From assembly GCF_024529955.1 (NCBI RefSeq), contig NZ_AP024855.1, positions 186,001-250,000 on the forward strand: a stretch of 64,000 nt of DNA, in the 5' to 3' direction. The translations under genes and the position numbers were made by a program. Position 1 is the stretch's first letter. Each line of letters starts with the position of its first letter. Below are positions 44,722 to 53,998 of the stretch, piece after piece. This DNA is from Photobacterium toruni. Its GTDB lineage: Bacteria > Pseudomonadota > Gammaproteobacteria > Enterobacterales > Vibrionaceae. The notes under the pieces were generated by a model. That model worked only from the letters and a program-made list of their open reading frames with translations, was not told the DNA's origin and did not search any database.

Positions 44722-45270
44722 AATTGACCTTTATATCTGTTAAAACAAAACTGATTAATTTCAGTTCATAAGTCTTTGGAATTTCGTTGCTTAACTCAAA
44801 TCCCCCAACAACTTACATCATTGTACTAACAACACCTTAAATAAGTTATAAAGTTGTGACAATTTACGGCTAATTTTTATACTTCATACAACTTTTTGCA
44901 TAAAACTCACATTACAACTAACGTTATCGAGCCGATTAAGCCCATATAAAGCTCGATTTTATCAAGTCCATCAAAAAATTTAACATTATGTTATTAATTA
45001 TAATCGTACCCATTACTCTCTCAAAAAATATACTTATCACATATTAAATTGATTTTATTCACTATTTAATTATCAATCATAAGCACTAAAAATACCTTAT
45101 TACTAAATATAGTACTTAATACAAATGATGCGTTCTTATTAGTTATTAGCAATAGCAATAGCAATAGCAATAGCAATAGCAATAGCAATAGCAATAGCAG
45201 TGACCCTAAATAATAATTTAGTATTTATAAATCAATATATTAATTAATAAAGTAAATACGCTTTGTTTTA
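44722..45270. other. AT-rich intergenic stretch with hexanucleotide repeats
   Basis: No convincing gene is seen upstream of the candidate small protein. The stretch contains a run of AGCAAT repeats near its right end. It should include the promoter of the small membrane protein, but I cannot place it. Confidence 0.4.
45148..45200 (+). repeat. Hexanucleotide tandem repeat (AGCAAT)8
   Basis: Eight perfect AGCAAT units followed by a partial AGCAG. It sits 70 bases beyond the stop of the minus-strand lipoprotein gene. One plus-strand frame would read alternating Ala-Ile, but it has no start codon. Confidence 0.95.
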
Positions 45271-45750
45271 CTATTCTTGACGTATTAATTCTAACCGCTC
45301 TACATCCGTATAAAATGTAACCATTTTTATACGGCTTATCGCATATTCAAAACTACTTTTCTGACATAGAACTTGTTGAGATGACGCAATCCAATCGCGA
45401 GGATGTTGTACGCTAGTATTAACATATTGTCGTTCTAACTCAGTACAATTAGCGTAACGCTGACAAGCATTATAACGTTCTTTTTTTAATATTAACCAAT
45501 GTGCTTCAAATTGATATAACGCGTTATGTAACTCATTCATATTTTCATCAGTTATCGTCCCTTTAAGATCATTAATTTGTTGTAATTGTGAATAAATAAA
45601 ATCATTAAAGTAGTCTTTAACCTGAGGTGCTAAATATGTACCACAATGCTCTTTATAATGACTATTAGTACTTTTTTTTAATTCTGCTACATCAGCAGAT
45701 GAACATGCAATAGTTAAAAATAATGTACAGAGTAACGAGAAAGGCTTCAT
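45271..45750 (-). CDS. Putative lipoprotein, unknown function
   Basis: A 159-residue protein with a short signal peptide and a lipobox-like TIAC (Cys at 16) followed by SSAD, suggesting lipid anchoring. The mature part is mostly helical and charged, with five further Cys that could form disulfides in the periplasm. GGGAGG lies six bases before the ATG. I do not recognise the family. Confidence 0.65.
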   Translation of the reverse strand: MKPFSLLCTLFLTIACSSADVAELKKSTNSHYKEHCGTYLAPQVKDYFNDFIYSQLQQINDLKGTITDENMNELHNALYQFEAHWLILKKERYNACQRYANCTELERQYVNTSVQHPRDWIASSQQVLCQKSSFEYAISRIKMVTFYTDVERLELIRQE

Positions 45751-45849
45751 ATTACCCTCCCAAAAGAAGTATTGCTCTCAGTATGGTGTACTCATTATCG
45801 GGCTGCTTTAATTATCCTAAAGATCTTATAATTAAGATTTTTATGCATA

Positions 45850-45881
45850 AAAAAACCAGTAATGTTGGTGACATTACTGGT
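45850..45881 (-). terminator. Intrinsic terminator of the VC0807-like gene
   Basis: Perfect 11-bp stem ACCAGTAATGT / ACATTACTGGT with a 5-nt loop; a run of A on the plus strand gives the T run on the minus strand. Confidence 0.88.
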
Positions 45882-45907
45882 CATATTTAATTCTAACACC
45901 TGAAAAT

Positions 45908-46594
45908 CTATTGTATTTTAAATATTTGTACCGTTTCAAGTTTGGTCATTTTTCGAATTTGACGCCATACAAAATAAAATATTCCTATCATCATCAGCAT
46001 TGATGGAATCGCAATGACGGGATAACTTAATAATGTCATTCGACCCAGCTCTTCATTAAAGGCTTCAGTACCCGCAGGACTCGTCACAATAACTGTTGCC
46101 AAAATATAATTCATAACTGAAGAGAAAACGAAGGTACTTGCAAAGAGATAATTAGATTGAACTAAGCAACGATCAAACGCTTGTTGCTGATCAAATTCCA
46201 TTAATTTTTGTTTGATTAACCCTAAATTTAAAATGCCTTCATTAAAAATCATTTTAGTTACAATAGGATATTTGGTGAAGGTTGAACCCAGAACAACGAC
46301 GCCAATAATACCAGGAATCAATGCCTCTTTAACAGCAAGCCATTGAGTATCAAGTTGTAAAACGCCAATCCCGCCAGTAAGTAAAACACTCACAATACCA
46401 AGTACTGCAATAAAATTAAATTTCTTATTTTTTAATAATTCATAGCCACCAAATGCTACAGGGAAGGCTAAAGCCACTAATAGTGCACCCACTGATCCTA
46501 GACGATCATCCCCACTCATTTTCATCAAAATAATCGACGGAACAACGACGTTGAAAATAATTTCATTCAACGGATTTGTTTTCTTTTCAGCCAT
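45908..46594 (-). CDS. VC0807-like integral membrane protein
   Basis: A 228-residue protein with about six or seven hydrophobic helices. Between them lies a soluble loop (MIFNEGILNLGLIKQKLMEFDQQQAFDRCLVQSN, given here only as landmark ends MIFNEG and CLVQSN). MNPLNEIIFNVVVPSIILMKM-like N-terminus and WRQIRKMTKLE ending fit the VC0807 family as I recall it. Function unknown. Confidence 0.6.
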   Translation of the reverse strand: MAEKKTNPLNEIIFNVVVPSIILMKMSGDDRLGSVGALLVALAFPVAFGGYELLKNKKFNFIAVLGIVSVLLTGGIGVLQLDTQWLAVKEALIPGIIGVVVLGSTFTKYPIVTKMIFNEGILNLGLIKQKLMEFDQQQAFDRCLVQSNYLFASTFVFSSVMNYILATVIVTSPAGTEAFNEELGRMTLLSYPVIAIPSMLMMIGIFYFVWRQIRKMTKLETVQIFKIQ

Positions 46595-46843
46595 AATTCC
46601 TAATAATTTCCTTTATTCATAATTATGCCACTTTGTCTTTTATCACAAGATCGAGATCCCGCAATACTGTACAATACTTCCTAAAATTATCGTTGGTTTT
46701 ATAGTAATTTTAGTTAAAGCAGACCAAACTGCTATTTCTTTATTTTAATTGTTTCGTTTCTTGGCATTGCTGTAAAGAACAATATCGTTACAAACCATTA
46801 AAGATAAACTATTAACAAATCACTTGTCCCTTATCAATACCCT

Positions 46844-47608
46844 TTAAAAACTACCATTAACAGCTAAGCTTGCAACAATAGCTAATGTACATGCACAAGC
46901 TAACATTGCTAATACAGGTTTGGTTTTAGTTAACAATGACATTAACCATAATCCCGTTGCAGCAAACAAACATCCCACACTAATTATACGCCAGATAAAT
47001 GGCAATAAAGTATCATGTTGGGTTTGTTCAATAAGTGACGTTAAATCTAAACATGCAACAATGAAGACAATAGCCCCAATAAATGCACCAAACAAAGGCA
47101 ATGCTATATTTAAAGAATCAATTTTATGCTGTGCTTTTACTAGCATTGCGTGTGCTAATAAACTTCCCCCGAAACCAACACTAAAGATAATAGTCATCAT
47201 ATTACTAATATGACCATTATTGGCACTAAATCTCAAGATATCAATCACATAAGCAATACACCATAACAACATGATGCAAATAATCACCTTACGAGACCCA
47301 TCTTTTCCAATAAGACGATTTTCGCATAAACTATAAATTAACGTTAATGCGATAAAGACCAATACAAATACCACAACACTAGAATTTGTTACGCCATCGC
47401 TCGTTTGTACAGCCATCAACGTCGCTTCACGAATTAACAATGATGCAATTAATAGCCAACTGATTAACGGTAATATTTTCATTACACGATCATGTTGTCC
47501 AAAACATAATTTACCCGATAACATAACACCACCAATAATGATAAATGCACCTATCGAGAATTGTTCTAACACCTCAGACAACAATATCGACCAATCATTC
47601 CACTGCAT
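46844..47608 (-). CDS. Orphan DmsC-like membrane protein
   Basis: A 254-residue protein with about eight hydrophobic helices. The N-terminal WNDWSILLSEVLEQFSIGAFIIIGG resembles the start of DmsC, the quinol-oxidising membrane anchor of DMSO reductases, and the helix count agrees. No DmsA or DmsB homologue lies nearby. The ATG at 47608 has AGGAG five bases upstream; the longer frame to 47662 is less likely. The DmsC link is suggestive, not proven. Confidence 0.5.
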   Translation of the reverse strand: MQWNDWSILLSEVLEQFSIGAFIIIGGVMLSGKLCFGQHDRVMKILPLISWLLIASLLIREATLMAVQTSDGVTNSSVVVFVLVFIALTLIYSLCENRLIGKDGSRKVIICIMLLWCIAYVIDILRFSANNGHISNMMTIIFSVGFGGSLLAHAMLVKAQHKIDSLNIALPLFGAFIGAIVFIVACLDLTSLIEQTQHDTLLPFIWRIISVGCLFAATGLWLMSLLTKTKPVLAMLACACTLAIVASLAVNGSF

Positions 47609-48164
47609 TTTAACTCCTAATACAGTCTTACTTCGACATTCTAAAATTGATAACATAATCAATTTTATACGTCATCCGTATTTAAATAAGCCGCTATTTT
47701 GCCTAATTGTATGAATGAGTGCAAAAGGCTTTAATATAAAAGTTAAAATTTGCATATCAAAATAATTACTACGGGTATTTATCAAAGCCATACAGCAAAA
47801 TATAATCATATTTTTACCTGTAAAGCATATTTGATTTTTTTTTACCACAGCAAATTCCCAATTTCAGGCTTCCATTTACTTTTGTATGATATAAATATAA
47901 AAAAAGGTAATTATTATACAATTTTTAGTATTTAATCAGATAAAAGATTGACGAAGGATGATTGAAACAGGTATCTTATTTTTTATAGTGAAATAAGATT
48001 TAACGTGATACATAAAATCTCATTTCAAACCAATTATTCGGTGCTCTATCTATCATTAACATCGTACTGTTCTCATCTAAATGAGACCGCACTTGATATA
48101 GAGTAAAATCACCACTTCGCCTGTTAATTTAGCATCAGGCTACAGAATTAAAGTGAGTAATCAG
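47609..48164. other. 556-bp intergenic region upstream of nagA
   Basis: Divergent promoter region between the DmsC-like gene and nagA. It contains the NagC-type palindrome at 47973-47999. I see no convincing small gene; a 61-codon plus-strand frame at 47750 has no ribosome binding site. Confidence 0.5.
47973..47999 (+). promoter_or_regulatory. Candidate NagC/Mlc-type operator upstream of nagA
   Basis: Perfect inverted repeat ATCTTATTT-N9-AAATAAGAT centred on 47986. NagC sites have TTATTT/AAATAA arms with C and G at positions -11 and +11, and both bases are present (C 47975, G 47997). It lies 166 bp before the nagA start. Confidence 0.6.
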
Positions 48165-49298
48165 ATGTTTGCAATTATCAACACTAACGTATTCGATGGT
48201 AACGCTATTCAAGAAAACCAAGCCATCTTTATTGAAAACGATCTTATTTCACGTATTGTTCCGATGTCTTCTCTTTCAGAGAATGAATTACCACAAGAAA
48301 CATTTGATGCTAAAGGCTTATTAGCATCACCTGGCTTTATTGATGTACAACTAAATGGTTGTGGTGGTGTTTTGCTTAACACTGCTATTAGTAAAGAAAC
48401 ACTAGAGATCATGAATCAAGCCAATCTAAAAAGTGGTACAACCCAATTTTTACCAACTTTCATTACTAGTGATGCAGAGTCAATGGTTGAAGTGCTTGAT
48501 ATGGTAGGTTCAATTGAAGATCCAGCATTACATGGTGTTTTAGGCTTACACCTAGAAGGCCCTTTTATTAGTACTGCTAAGAAAGGCGCACACCGCGAAG
48601 AATTCATTCGTGAATTAGATAAAAACACAGCTCTATATCTAGCTGATAATGCTGATAAAATTTGTGTCTTAACTGTAGCACCAGAAAACACTTCACAAGA
48701 AGTTATTGATATTGTTCGTAATGCAGGTATTACCGTATCACTAGGTCATACTAATGCGACTTACGAGCAAGTTGCAGAAAAAGATGGCCTAACCATGGCG
48801 ACTCACCTTTATAATGCAATGACACCACTAGGCTCTCGTGAACCTGGTGTTGTTGGTTACATCTTCGATAAAAAACCCCATGCTGGTATCATTGTTGACG
48901 GTATCCATGCTTCTTACCCATCAGTACGCATTGCACATGAAATTTTAGGTGAGCAATTATTTATGGTAACTGATGCCGTTGCTCCAGCGGGTACAGACAT
49001 GACAGAATTTGATATGGCAGGCTTACAAGCCTACGTAACTGATGGTAAATGCCATTACAAAGATGGCACTATTGCAGGTTCAGCGGTTACTATGGAACAA
49101 GGCCTAAATAACCTTATTGAGCATGTTGGTCTGTCTCGTGAGGAAGCCTTACGCATGGCAACATTATACCCCGCTAAAGCCATCAAAATGGATAATGAAT
49201 ACGGCTTATTAAAAGCTGGTTATAAAGCTAATATCACATTACTTTCAGATGCTAACCAAGTTAAACATGTTTACCAAATGGGTAAGAAAGCATTTTAA
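48165..49298 (+). CDS. nagA: N-acetylglucosamine-6-phosphate deacetylase
   Basis: A 377-residue amidohydrolase: PGFIDVQLNGCGG (about 58-70), GLHLEGPFI, SLGHTNATYEQV, ATHLYNAMTPLGSREPGVVG (in parts), DGIHASYPSVRIA, and the catalytic Asp in LFMVTDAVAPAG. It removes acetate from GlcNAc-6-P in amino-sugar breakdown and peptidoglycan recycling. I use the ATG at 48165 (GAG seven bases upstream) rather than the GTG at 48153. It is not in a nag operon here; the upstream palindrome suggests NagC control. Confidence 0.95.
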   Translation: MFAIINTNVFDGNAIQENQAIFIENDLISRIVPMSSLSENELPQETFDAKGLLASPGFIDVQLNGCGGVLLNTAISKETLEIMNQANLKSGTTQFLPTFITSDAESMVEVLDMVGSIEDPALHGVLGLHLEGPFISTAKKGAHREEFIRELDKNTALYLADNADKICVLTVAPENTSQEVIDIVRNAGITVSLGHTNATYEQVAEKDGLTMATHLYNAMTPLGSREPGVVGYIFDKKPHAGIIVDGIHASYPSVRIAHEILGEQLFMVTDAVAPAGTDMTEFDMAGLQAYVTDGKCHYKDGTIAGSAVTMEQGLNNLIEHVGLSREEALRMATLYPAKAIKMDNEYGLLKAGYKANITLLSDANQVKHVYQMGKKAF

Positions 49299-49316
49299 TT
49301 TAACCCATTAAAACAT

Positions 49317-49352
49317 AAAAGGCTGCTGTTCATTGAACAACGGCCTTTTTAA
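49317..49352 (+). terminator. Intrinsic terminator of nagA
   Basis: AAAAGGC ... GTTC ATT GAAC ... GCCTTTTT, a stem with one mismatch and a 3-nt loop, ending in a T run. Confidence 0.75.
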
Positions 49353-49373
49353 TAATACTTATTTTGATTGAAC

Positions 49374-49790
49374 CTACGAAGTCGTTACCGTTGATGTAGG
49401 TAATGTCGCTGTGCGCTGTACCGCAGTGGTAAACACGATAGTATTACGGTTTGCTGCAATAGACATTTGATATTCTCGTAATTTAAAGTAACCATAACTA
49501 ACAACAATCGAGAAGAACAAATAAGACAATGAAAACACAAAGGGTGAGCTAATCATATTAGCTTTAACAACCCATATCACTCCCGTGACAGTTATTCCTA
49601 ATTTAGCCATCATTGCGACAAGTAACATCAATAATGCTAATTGCGGATAACGTGTTGCACGAAAAGCTAACCAATATGCTATTCCTATTGCGATAGCTGC
49701 AATACCAAAGCCGGCCATAAATGAATGAAAATGCTCACCGGATAGTATACCTGCCACTACGGATAACAACATAATCAACCCAAATACCAT
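49374..49790 (-). CDS. Small four-helix membrane protein, unknown function
   Basis: A 138-residue protein with four hydrophobic helices and a Thr/Ser-rich C-terminal tail. Starting at ATG 49790 it begins MVFGLIMLLSVVAG with GAGGGG about five bases upstream; the longer frame to 49814 is less likely. The size and topology recall AtpI-like or similar small membrane proteins, but no motif allows an assignment. Confidence 0.6.
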   Translation of the reverse strand: MVFGLIMLLSVVAGILSGEHFHSFMAGFGIAAIAIGIAYWLAFRATRYPQLALLMLLVAMMAKLGITVTGVIWVVKANMISSPFVFSLSYLFFSIVVSYGYFKLREYQMSIAANRNTIVFTTAVQRTATLPTSTVTTS

Positions 49791-50018
49791 ATTCCCCTCA
49801 CTTATAATATCCACAAAACGCCTAATGTAGTCTTGAAAGGTATTTTCTCACCTAAAGACTAATTTGTATATATGAAGTAAAAGATTCCATTTATGGTAAG
49901 TGGTAATCGTTCCCTCATAAAAACTCACCTAAGCTATTGTTACTAAATAAGTATAGTCAAAGATAATAATAACAATATAGTTATTAACAGCTATACCCTC
50001 TCAAAAAAAAGGACATTT

Positions 50019-50207
50019 ATGAGCTTTAACTCTATAAAAACAGCAAAAAATGGCTATTTATATACAAAAAACGTAACTAACCCAGTAATACCATATTTAA
50101 TAAGGAATAATATATTGAAGGTTTTTCTTTTTAAGACGACAAAAGAAGCTATAAAAACCGTTATAAGTCTCACTTATTTAACAACACCTTTCATGGCTAA
50201 TGGATAA
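50019..50207 (+). CDS. Possible small protein
   Basis: A 62-codon frame with AAAAGGA about six bases before the ATG, in an otherwise empty region. The product is basic (many Lys) with a short hydrophobic patch. The ribosome binding site is the only positive sign; no family is recognised. Confidence 0.35.
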   Translation: MSFNSIKTAKNGYLYTKNVTNPVIPYLIRNNILKVFLFKTTKEAIKTVISLTYLTTPFMANG

Positions 50208-50283
50208 CAATGAACATAAACAGGCTAACAGCAAGCATTATTGCACTAACGGTTAATAATAATTCAAAGAGATGTTTAAGCAT
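50197..50283 (-). CDS. Candidate 28-residue membrane peptide
   Basis: ATG at 50281-50283 with GGTGGT about five bases upstream opens a 28-codon frame ending TAG. After MLKHLFE the peptide is one continuous hydrophobic helix (LLLTVSAIMLAVSLFMFIVI). Such hydrophobic peptides occur as toxins of type I systems or as small membrane-protein subunits. It overlaps the tail of the opposite 62-codon frame by 11 bases, so at most one of the pair may be real. Confidence 0.4.
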   Translation of the reverse strand: MLKHLFELLLTVSAIMLAVSLFMFIVIH

Positions 50284-50634
50284 CTTACACCACCGTTATA
50301 GTTACAGTGTAACTTATTGAAATTAATAAACACCATCACCTTTGTTATAGGAAGAGGCATTAACTCTTTGTTTCTATAACAATAGTATAATTATCAATAC
50401 TAAATATTAGCTGAACAGCCCATCTCTGAATGTTAATAACAATATAGATTTTAATTCAATATGTTATTTTACACCTTTATCGGAAATTGCGAGTCACCGT
50501 TTATTCTCATCGTGTCATTAACAGCTTTACTCAATTTACTATTTTACAAACATCACAGAACAAAGTAATAAAGTTGTTATTTATAGATATAATTTAGATA
50601 CTTAAAATTTAATCATCAATATCCAATTACTTAT
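50284..50634. other. AT-rich intergenic stretch
   Basis: Apart from a 35-codon plus-strand frame at 50461 that lacks a ribosome binding site, I see nothing clear here. It should contain the promoters for the small peptide on the minus strand and for the exported protein that follows. Confidence 0.4.
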
Positions 50635-51297
50635 ATGCGTTTACTTTCTTTTTTACTTTATTGCATTATGATTTTAGCCACAGAGTTAGTGCTCGCCAGC
50701 CCCATAAAAACAGTCATAAAATTATCACCGCTTCCAATAACACAACATAACGTTGAATTACCGTTAAATGAATATACTGCATTAGAAGTTTTAATATTAA
50801 AAAAAGTAAGTAGCAGCCAAGTCCCCCGCCCTTACGACATACCATCAACCGCATTATTAGCAACTAACAATAATGAAGTAACCGATATTAATCATAACAA
50901 TATAAGGGATGACTACGAACGACTATTATTGATCCAATATCAGCGGCCTGAATATATAGCAATGGCCATTTTAGCGGCAGCACATTGGGATCGCCTAATT
51001 GCAACCTATAGTCAAAGTGAACGTATAACATCAATAACAGCATTGGCATTAATGACGAACAATATCGCCATCAATCAATGTTATTATTCGTTGCAGCAAA
51101 TAGACAATACACTAACATCGCCCATATTGAACTATTTCGATACAGAACAAAAACTTACAATAAAAAACAAAGCAGAAGCAAAGCTATTAGCTATTATTGC
51201 TTCCTCTCCTTTTAGCATCACCTTTGACGTTCAACCTTGTCAGCGCTTTACACTATTAGCTGAGGCGATGTTAAAAACAACATTGGTTTCATTATAA
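50635..51297 (+). CDS. Exported hypothetical protein with a D-x-N-x-N-x-x-x-D-D segment
   Basis: A 220-residue protein with a signal peptide (1-21, ending VLA). The segment TDINHNNIRDDYERLLLIQY (about 84-103) resembles the DxNxNGxxDDxE stretches found in many exported gammaproteobacterial hypotheticals and may bind calcium. Two Cys lie in the C-terminal half. There is no clear ribosome binding site. Family function unknown. Confidence 0.6.
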   Translation: MRLLSFLLYCIMILATELVLASPIKTVIKLSPLPITQHNVELPLNEYTALEVLILKKVSSSQVPRPYDIPSTALLATNNNEVTDINHNNIRDDYERLLLIQYQRPEYIAMAILAAAHWDRLIATYSQSERITSITALALMTNNIAINQCYYSLQQIDNTLTSPILNYFDTEQKLTIKNKAEAKLLAIIASSPFSITFDVQPCQRFTLLAEAMLKTTLVSL

Positions 51298-51539
51298 AAA
51301 TGGCCATGCTGCTATTTATCTCACCGTATACATTCATCCATTTATTAAATAGATATAAAAACGACCTCGCACATAACAACTAATATTTCATGTAATACCA
51401 ATAGGCTCCATCGTATCGACTTAGCGTATATTTTGTTACACATCAATAAATACTACATTTATGATTTAATAGTGGTTTTTAATGGTTCACTGTATAATGC
51501 TTAACCTAAATTATTCAGTCATCACAGTTACGGAATCTA

Positions 51540-52457
51540 ATGAGTAAAATATCAACCTTTTTAAAAGGCATGGCAATGGGTGCAGCAGATGTAGTCCCTG
51601 GCGTGTCAGGCGGTACCATCGCGTTTATCACTGGCATTTACGATACGCTACTTGAAAGTATTCGTCGTATTAACCCTAGTCTAATAAAAGTAATCCGTAA
51701 CGGTGGCATTAAAGCTGCATTTGAACATATTAATGGCATGTTCCTAATCTGTTTATTTGGCGGTATTTTAACAAGTATCTTTACGTTTGCTAAATTAATA
51801 ACGTGGTTACTTCATACACATCCAATCCCACTATGGTCATTTTTCTTTGGCTTAATTATCATTTCAGTTATCCATATGCTTAAACAGGTAGATAAATGGA
51901 ATCTTGGCCGCTTTATCGCCATTATCCTAGGGGGGACTTTTGCTTATGGGATCACCGTTTTACATCCTGTAGCGATGGATCCAACACCATTAAATATATT
52001 GATTGCTGGTGCTATTGCTATTTGTGCGATGATCCTACCGGGTATCTCTGGTAGTTTCATCTTATTACTACTTGGTATGTATGCTCCTATTTTAGCTGCT
52101 GCAAAATCTGTGGATATCATCACATTAGGTCTATTTGCTGTGGGTTGTATTGTGGGACTATTAACTTTTTCACATGTACTATCATGGATATTACGAACTT
52201 ATCGTGATCTTGCCTTAACACTTTTAACAGGATTGATGATCGGTACATTGGGTAAAATTTGGCCTTGGAAAGAAGTTTTAACATGGCGCATAAATTCACA
52301 TGGTGAGCAAGTACCACTACTTGAACATAATTTATCACCATTTAATTATGAAAATGTAACAGGCCACCCAGCTCTACTTGGTTACGCTATCGCTGCTATG
52401 ATTTTAGGACTTGCTGTTGTTTGGGGTCTTGAAAAATATGCAGAACATAACGATTAA
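51540..52457 (+). CDS. DUF368 protein, candidate polyprenyl-phosphate flippase
   Basis: A 305-residue membrane protein with about eight to nine helices and two glycine-rich re-entrant repeats: GAADVVPGVSGGTIAFITGIYD (in parts, residues 13-34) and MILPGISGSFILLLLGMY (about 162-179). DUF368 proteins, including V. cholerae Vca0040, return undecaprenyl phosphate across the inner membrane for reuse in envelope synthesis. GGA lies about five bases upstream of the ATG. Monocistronic with its own terminator. Confidence 0.9.
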   Translation: MSKISTFLKGMAMGAADVVPGVSGGTIAFITGIYDTLLESIRRINPSLIKVIRNGGIKAAFEHINGMFLICLFGGILTSIFTFAKLITWLLHTHPIPLWSFFFGLIIISVIHMLKQVDKWNLGRFIAIILGGTFAYGITVLHPVAMDPTPLNILIAGAIAICAMILPGISGSFILLLLGMYAPILAAAKSVDIITLGLFAVGCIVGLLTFSHVLSWILRTYRDLALTLLTGLMIGTLGKIWPWKEVLTWRINSHGEQVPLLEHNLSPFNYENVTGHPALLGYAIAAMILGLAVVWGLEKYAEHND

Positions 52458-52475
52458 TCACCAATGCTAAAAACT

Positions 52476-52506
52476 AAAAAGTAGCCTCGCGGCTACTTTT
52501 TTTTAT
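52476..52506 (+). terminator. Intrinsic terminator of the DUF368 gene
   Basis: Perfect 11-bp stem AAAAAGTAGCC / GGCTACTTTTT with a 4-nt loop and a long T run. Confidence 0.9.
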
Positions 52507-52629
52507 TCTTTTTTTATATCTATGCGGTTAGGTCACAAAAAATTACTCTACACCTACCTTTTGTAAATATCTCTATTCATAATTCATTTATTCGCTATAA
52601 CTTATCAGGAAACATTTAAGGATGAATAA

Positions 52630-53223
52630 ATGAAATACCAATGGCTTATTCTTGCGCTTGCTTTAATTGCAGGGCTTTTTACCCGCTACATGATGGACAG
52701 TAATGATCCTAAGGTTGCTCGCGAACCTTACTATCCAATGAATTACTTAGAGTCTGGAACACAAGTCATCGATTTATTCGACCCTGAAGATAAGCGTATT
52801 CGTTTAGTCTATTTTGGCTATACACAATGCCCAGATGTCTGTCCAACCTCATTAGCCGTATTATCAGCAGCTTTAAAAGCAATTCCTCAGCAACAACGCG
52901 ACAAATTATGGCCGGTCTTTATTAGCCTTGATCCAATGCGTGATACAGCCGATAAAACGGCACAATATGCTGCTTATTTTGATGCGGCAATTACAGGTGC
53001 AACAGGAACAGAACAACAAATTAAAGCCCTAGCCGATACATATGGAGTACTCTATATTAAAAATGAATTAAATAATTCTGAAATAAAATATGTCATTGAT
53101 CACAATTCTTATTTTTATTTTTTAAAACCATCTGGCGAATTAATTAAAAAATTATCGCATATGGCAAATCCAACTCAATTAATCACTACGATCCCAATAA
53201 TAACATCATCAATAAACAAATAA
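52630..53223 (+). CDS. SCO family copper/thiol protein
   Basis: A 197-residue membrane-anchored thioredoxin-fold protein (anchor residues 4-20). The copper site has Cys67 and Cys71 (CPDVCP) and a distal His (VIDHNSYFY, about 155). SCO proteins deliver copper to, or reduce, the CuA site of cytochrome oxidase; no oxidase genes are nearby, so it may act in redox protection or on a distant oxidase. Confidence 0.9.
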   Translation: MKYQWLILALALIAGLFTRYMMDSNDPKVAREPYYPMNYLESGTQVIDLFDPEDKRIRLVYFGYTQCPDVCPTSLAVLSAALKAIPQQQRDKLWPVFISLDPMRDTADKTAQYAAYFDAAITGATGTEQQIKALADTYGVLYIKNELNNSEIKYVIDHNSYFYFLKPSGELIKKLSHMANPTQLITTIPIITSSINK

Positions 53224-53678
53224 ATAAGTCTAACCGAGAACAAATATATGCATTTTTTACTAAACATGATTCACATCCATGTTGCTTTACACTGAATAAT
53301 CTACTTTTTAAATAACATAATATAAATAATCCCTGTTTTTATTATCGCTTTTTTGCTTATTTTTTAATCTATTGTGTTATTTATTTGAGTATTGGCAAAA
53401 TTTTACATTCTGCTGACTTTTACTATTATTAAAAACAAGAAATTACTTGTAACTCCTTATATTAAGCGGACTTATGCTTAAATTGATTTAAATATAAATG
53501 CAAAAAAATGGTTAAATATGTACTTTTTTTATTCAAAAACGAGAGCTATATCGGATTTTTTTTTCTTAGCTTAAAAAATTTAATGAGCAATTATAATAAG
53601 TTATGCCATAATGAATTTGCCAACTCAAACTTTATTTAACAGTTGTAGTGGCTAAATCAATATGGAGATTATATAAAA
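53224..53678. other. 455-bp intergenic region upstream of lpp
   Basis: Very AT-rich and without an open frame. A perfect -10 box TATAAT is at 53592-53597, about 80 bp before the lpp start, though no strong -35 is seen. The long A/T tracts (for example at 53520-53580) could act as an UP element for a highly expressed gene. Confidence 0.5.
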
Positions 53679-53942
53679 ATGAAACGTACTGTATCTATCT
53701 TAGCTGGTGTTTTACTAAGTGCTTCACTTGTAGGTTGTTCTAGCTCTGATGAAGTAAGTCAAATGCAGCAACTAACTAACAAAGTTGACACATTGTCTTC
53801 TCAAGTTAGTGCTCTACAAGGTCAACAAGACCAAATCGTAGGCGCAGTAAACGATTCTCGCGCAGCATCTGACGCAGCATACCAAGAAGCAATGCGTGCT
53901 AATAAGCGTATTGATAATATTGCTGGTTCATACACTAAGTAA
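53679..53942 (+). CDS. lpp: Major outer-membrane (Braun-type) lipoprotein
   Basis: An 87-residue lipoprotein: signal peptide with lipobox SLVGC (Cys20), then SSSDEV and a heptad-repeat helix (MQQLTNKVDTLSSQVSALQ onward) that forms the trimeric coiled coil, ending in GSYTK. The C-terminal Lys is the residue that L,D-transpeptidases join to diaminopimelate in peptidoglycan, tethering the outer membrane. The ending is YTK, where E. coli has YRK. GGAG lies upstream at a long spacing. Confidence 0.93.
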   Translation: MKRTVSILAGVLLSASLVGCSSSDEVSQMQQLTNKVDTLSSQVSALQGQQDQIVGAVNDSRAASDAAYQEAMRANKRIDNIAGSYTK

Positions 53943-53967
53943 TTAATACTTAAGTTGTAAAATACCT

Positions 53968-53998
53968 AAAGAGATGGCCTATGCCGTCTCTTTTTATT
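53968..53998 (+). terminator. Intrinsic terminator of lpp
   Basis: AAAGAGATGG / CCGTCTCTTT (one T-G pair) with a 6-nt loop, followed by TTATTT. Confidence 0.85.

Noticed and set aside
45148..45200. Ala-Ile repeat peptide encoded by the hexanucleotide run
   Set aside because: The frame is preceded by a stop codon with no start codon before the repeats.
47750..47935. 61-codon plus-strand frame upstream of nagA
   Set aside because: No ribosome binding site, unusual composition and no recognisable domain.
50461..50568. 35-codon plus-strand frame with a hydrophobic centre
   Set aside because: There is no ribosome binding site before the ATG, and AT-rich gaps often yield such frames by chance.
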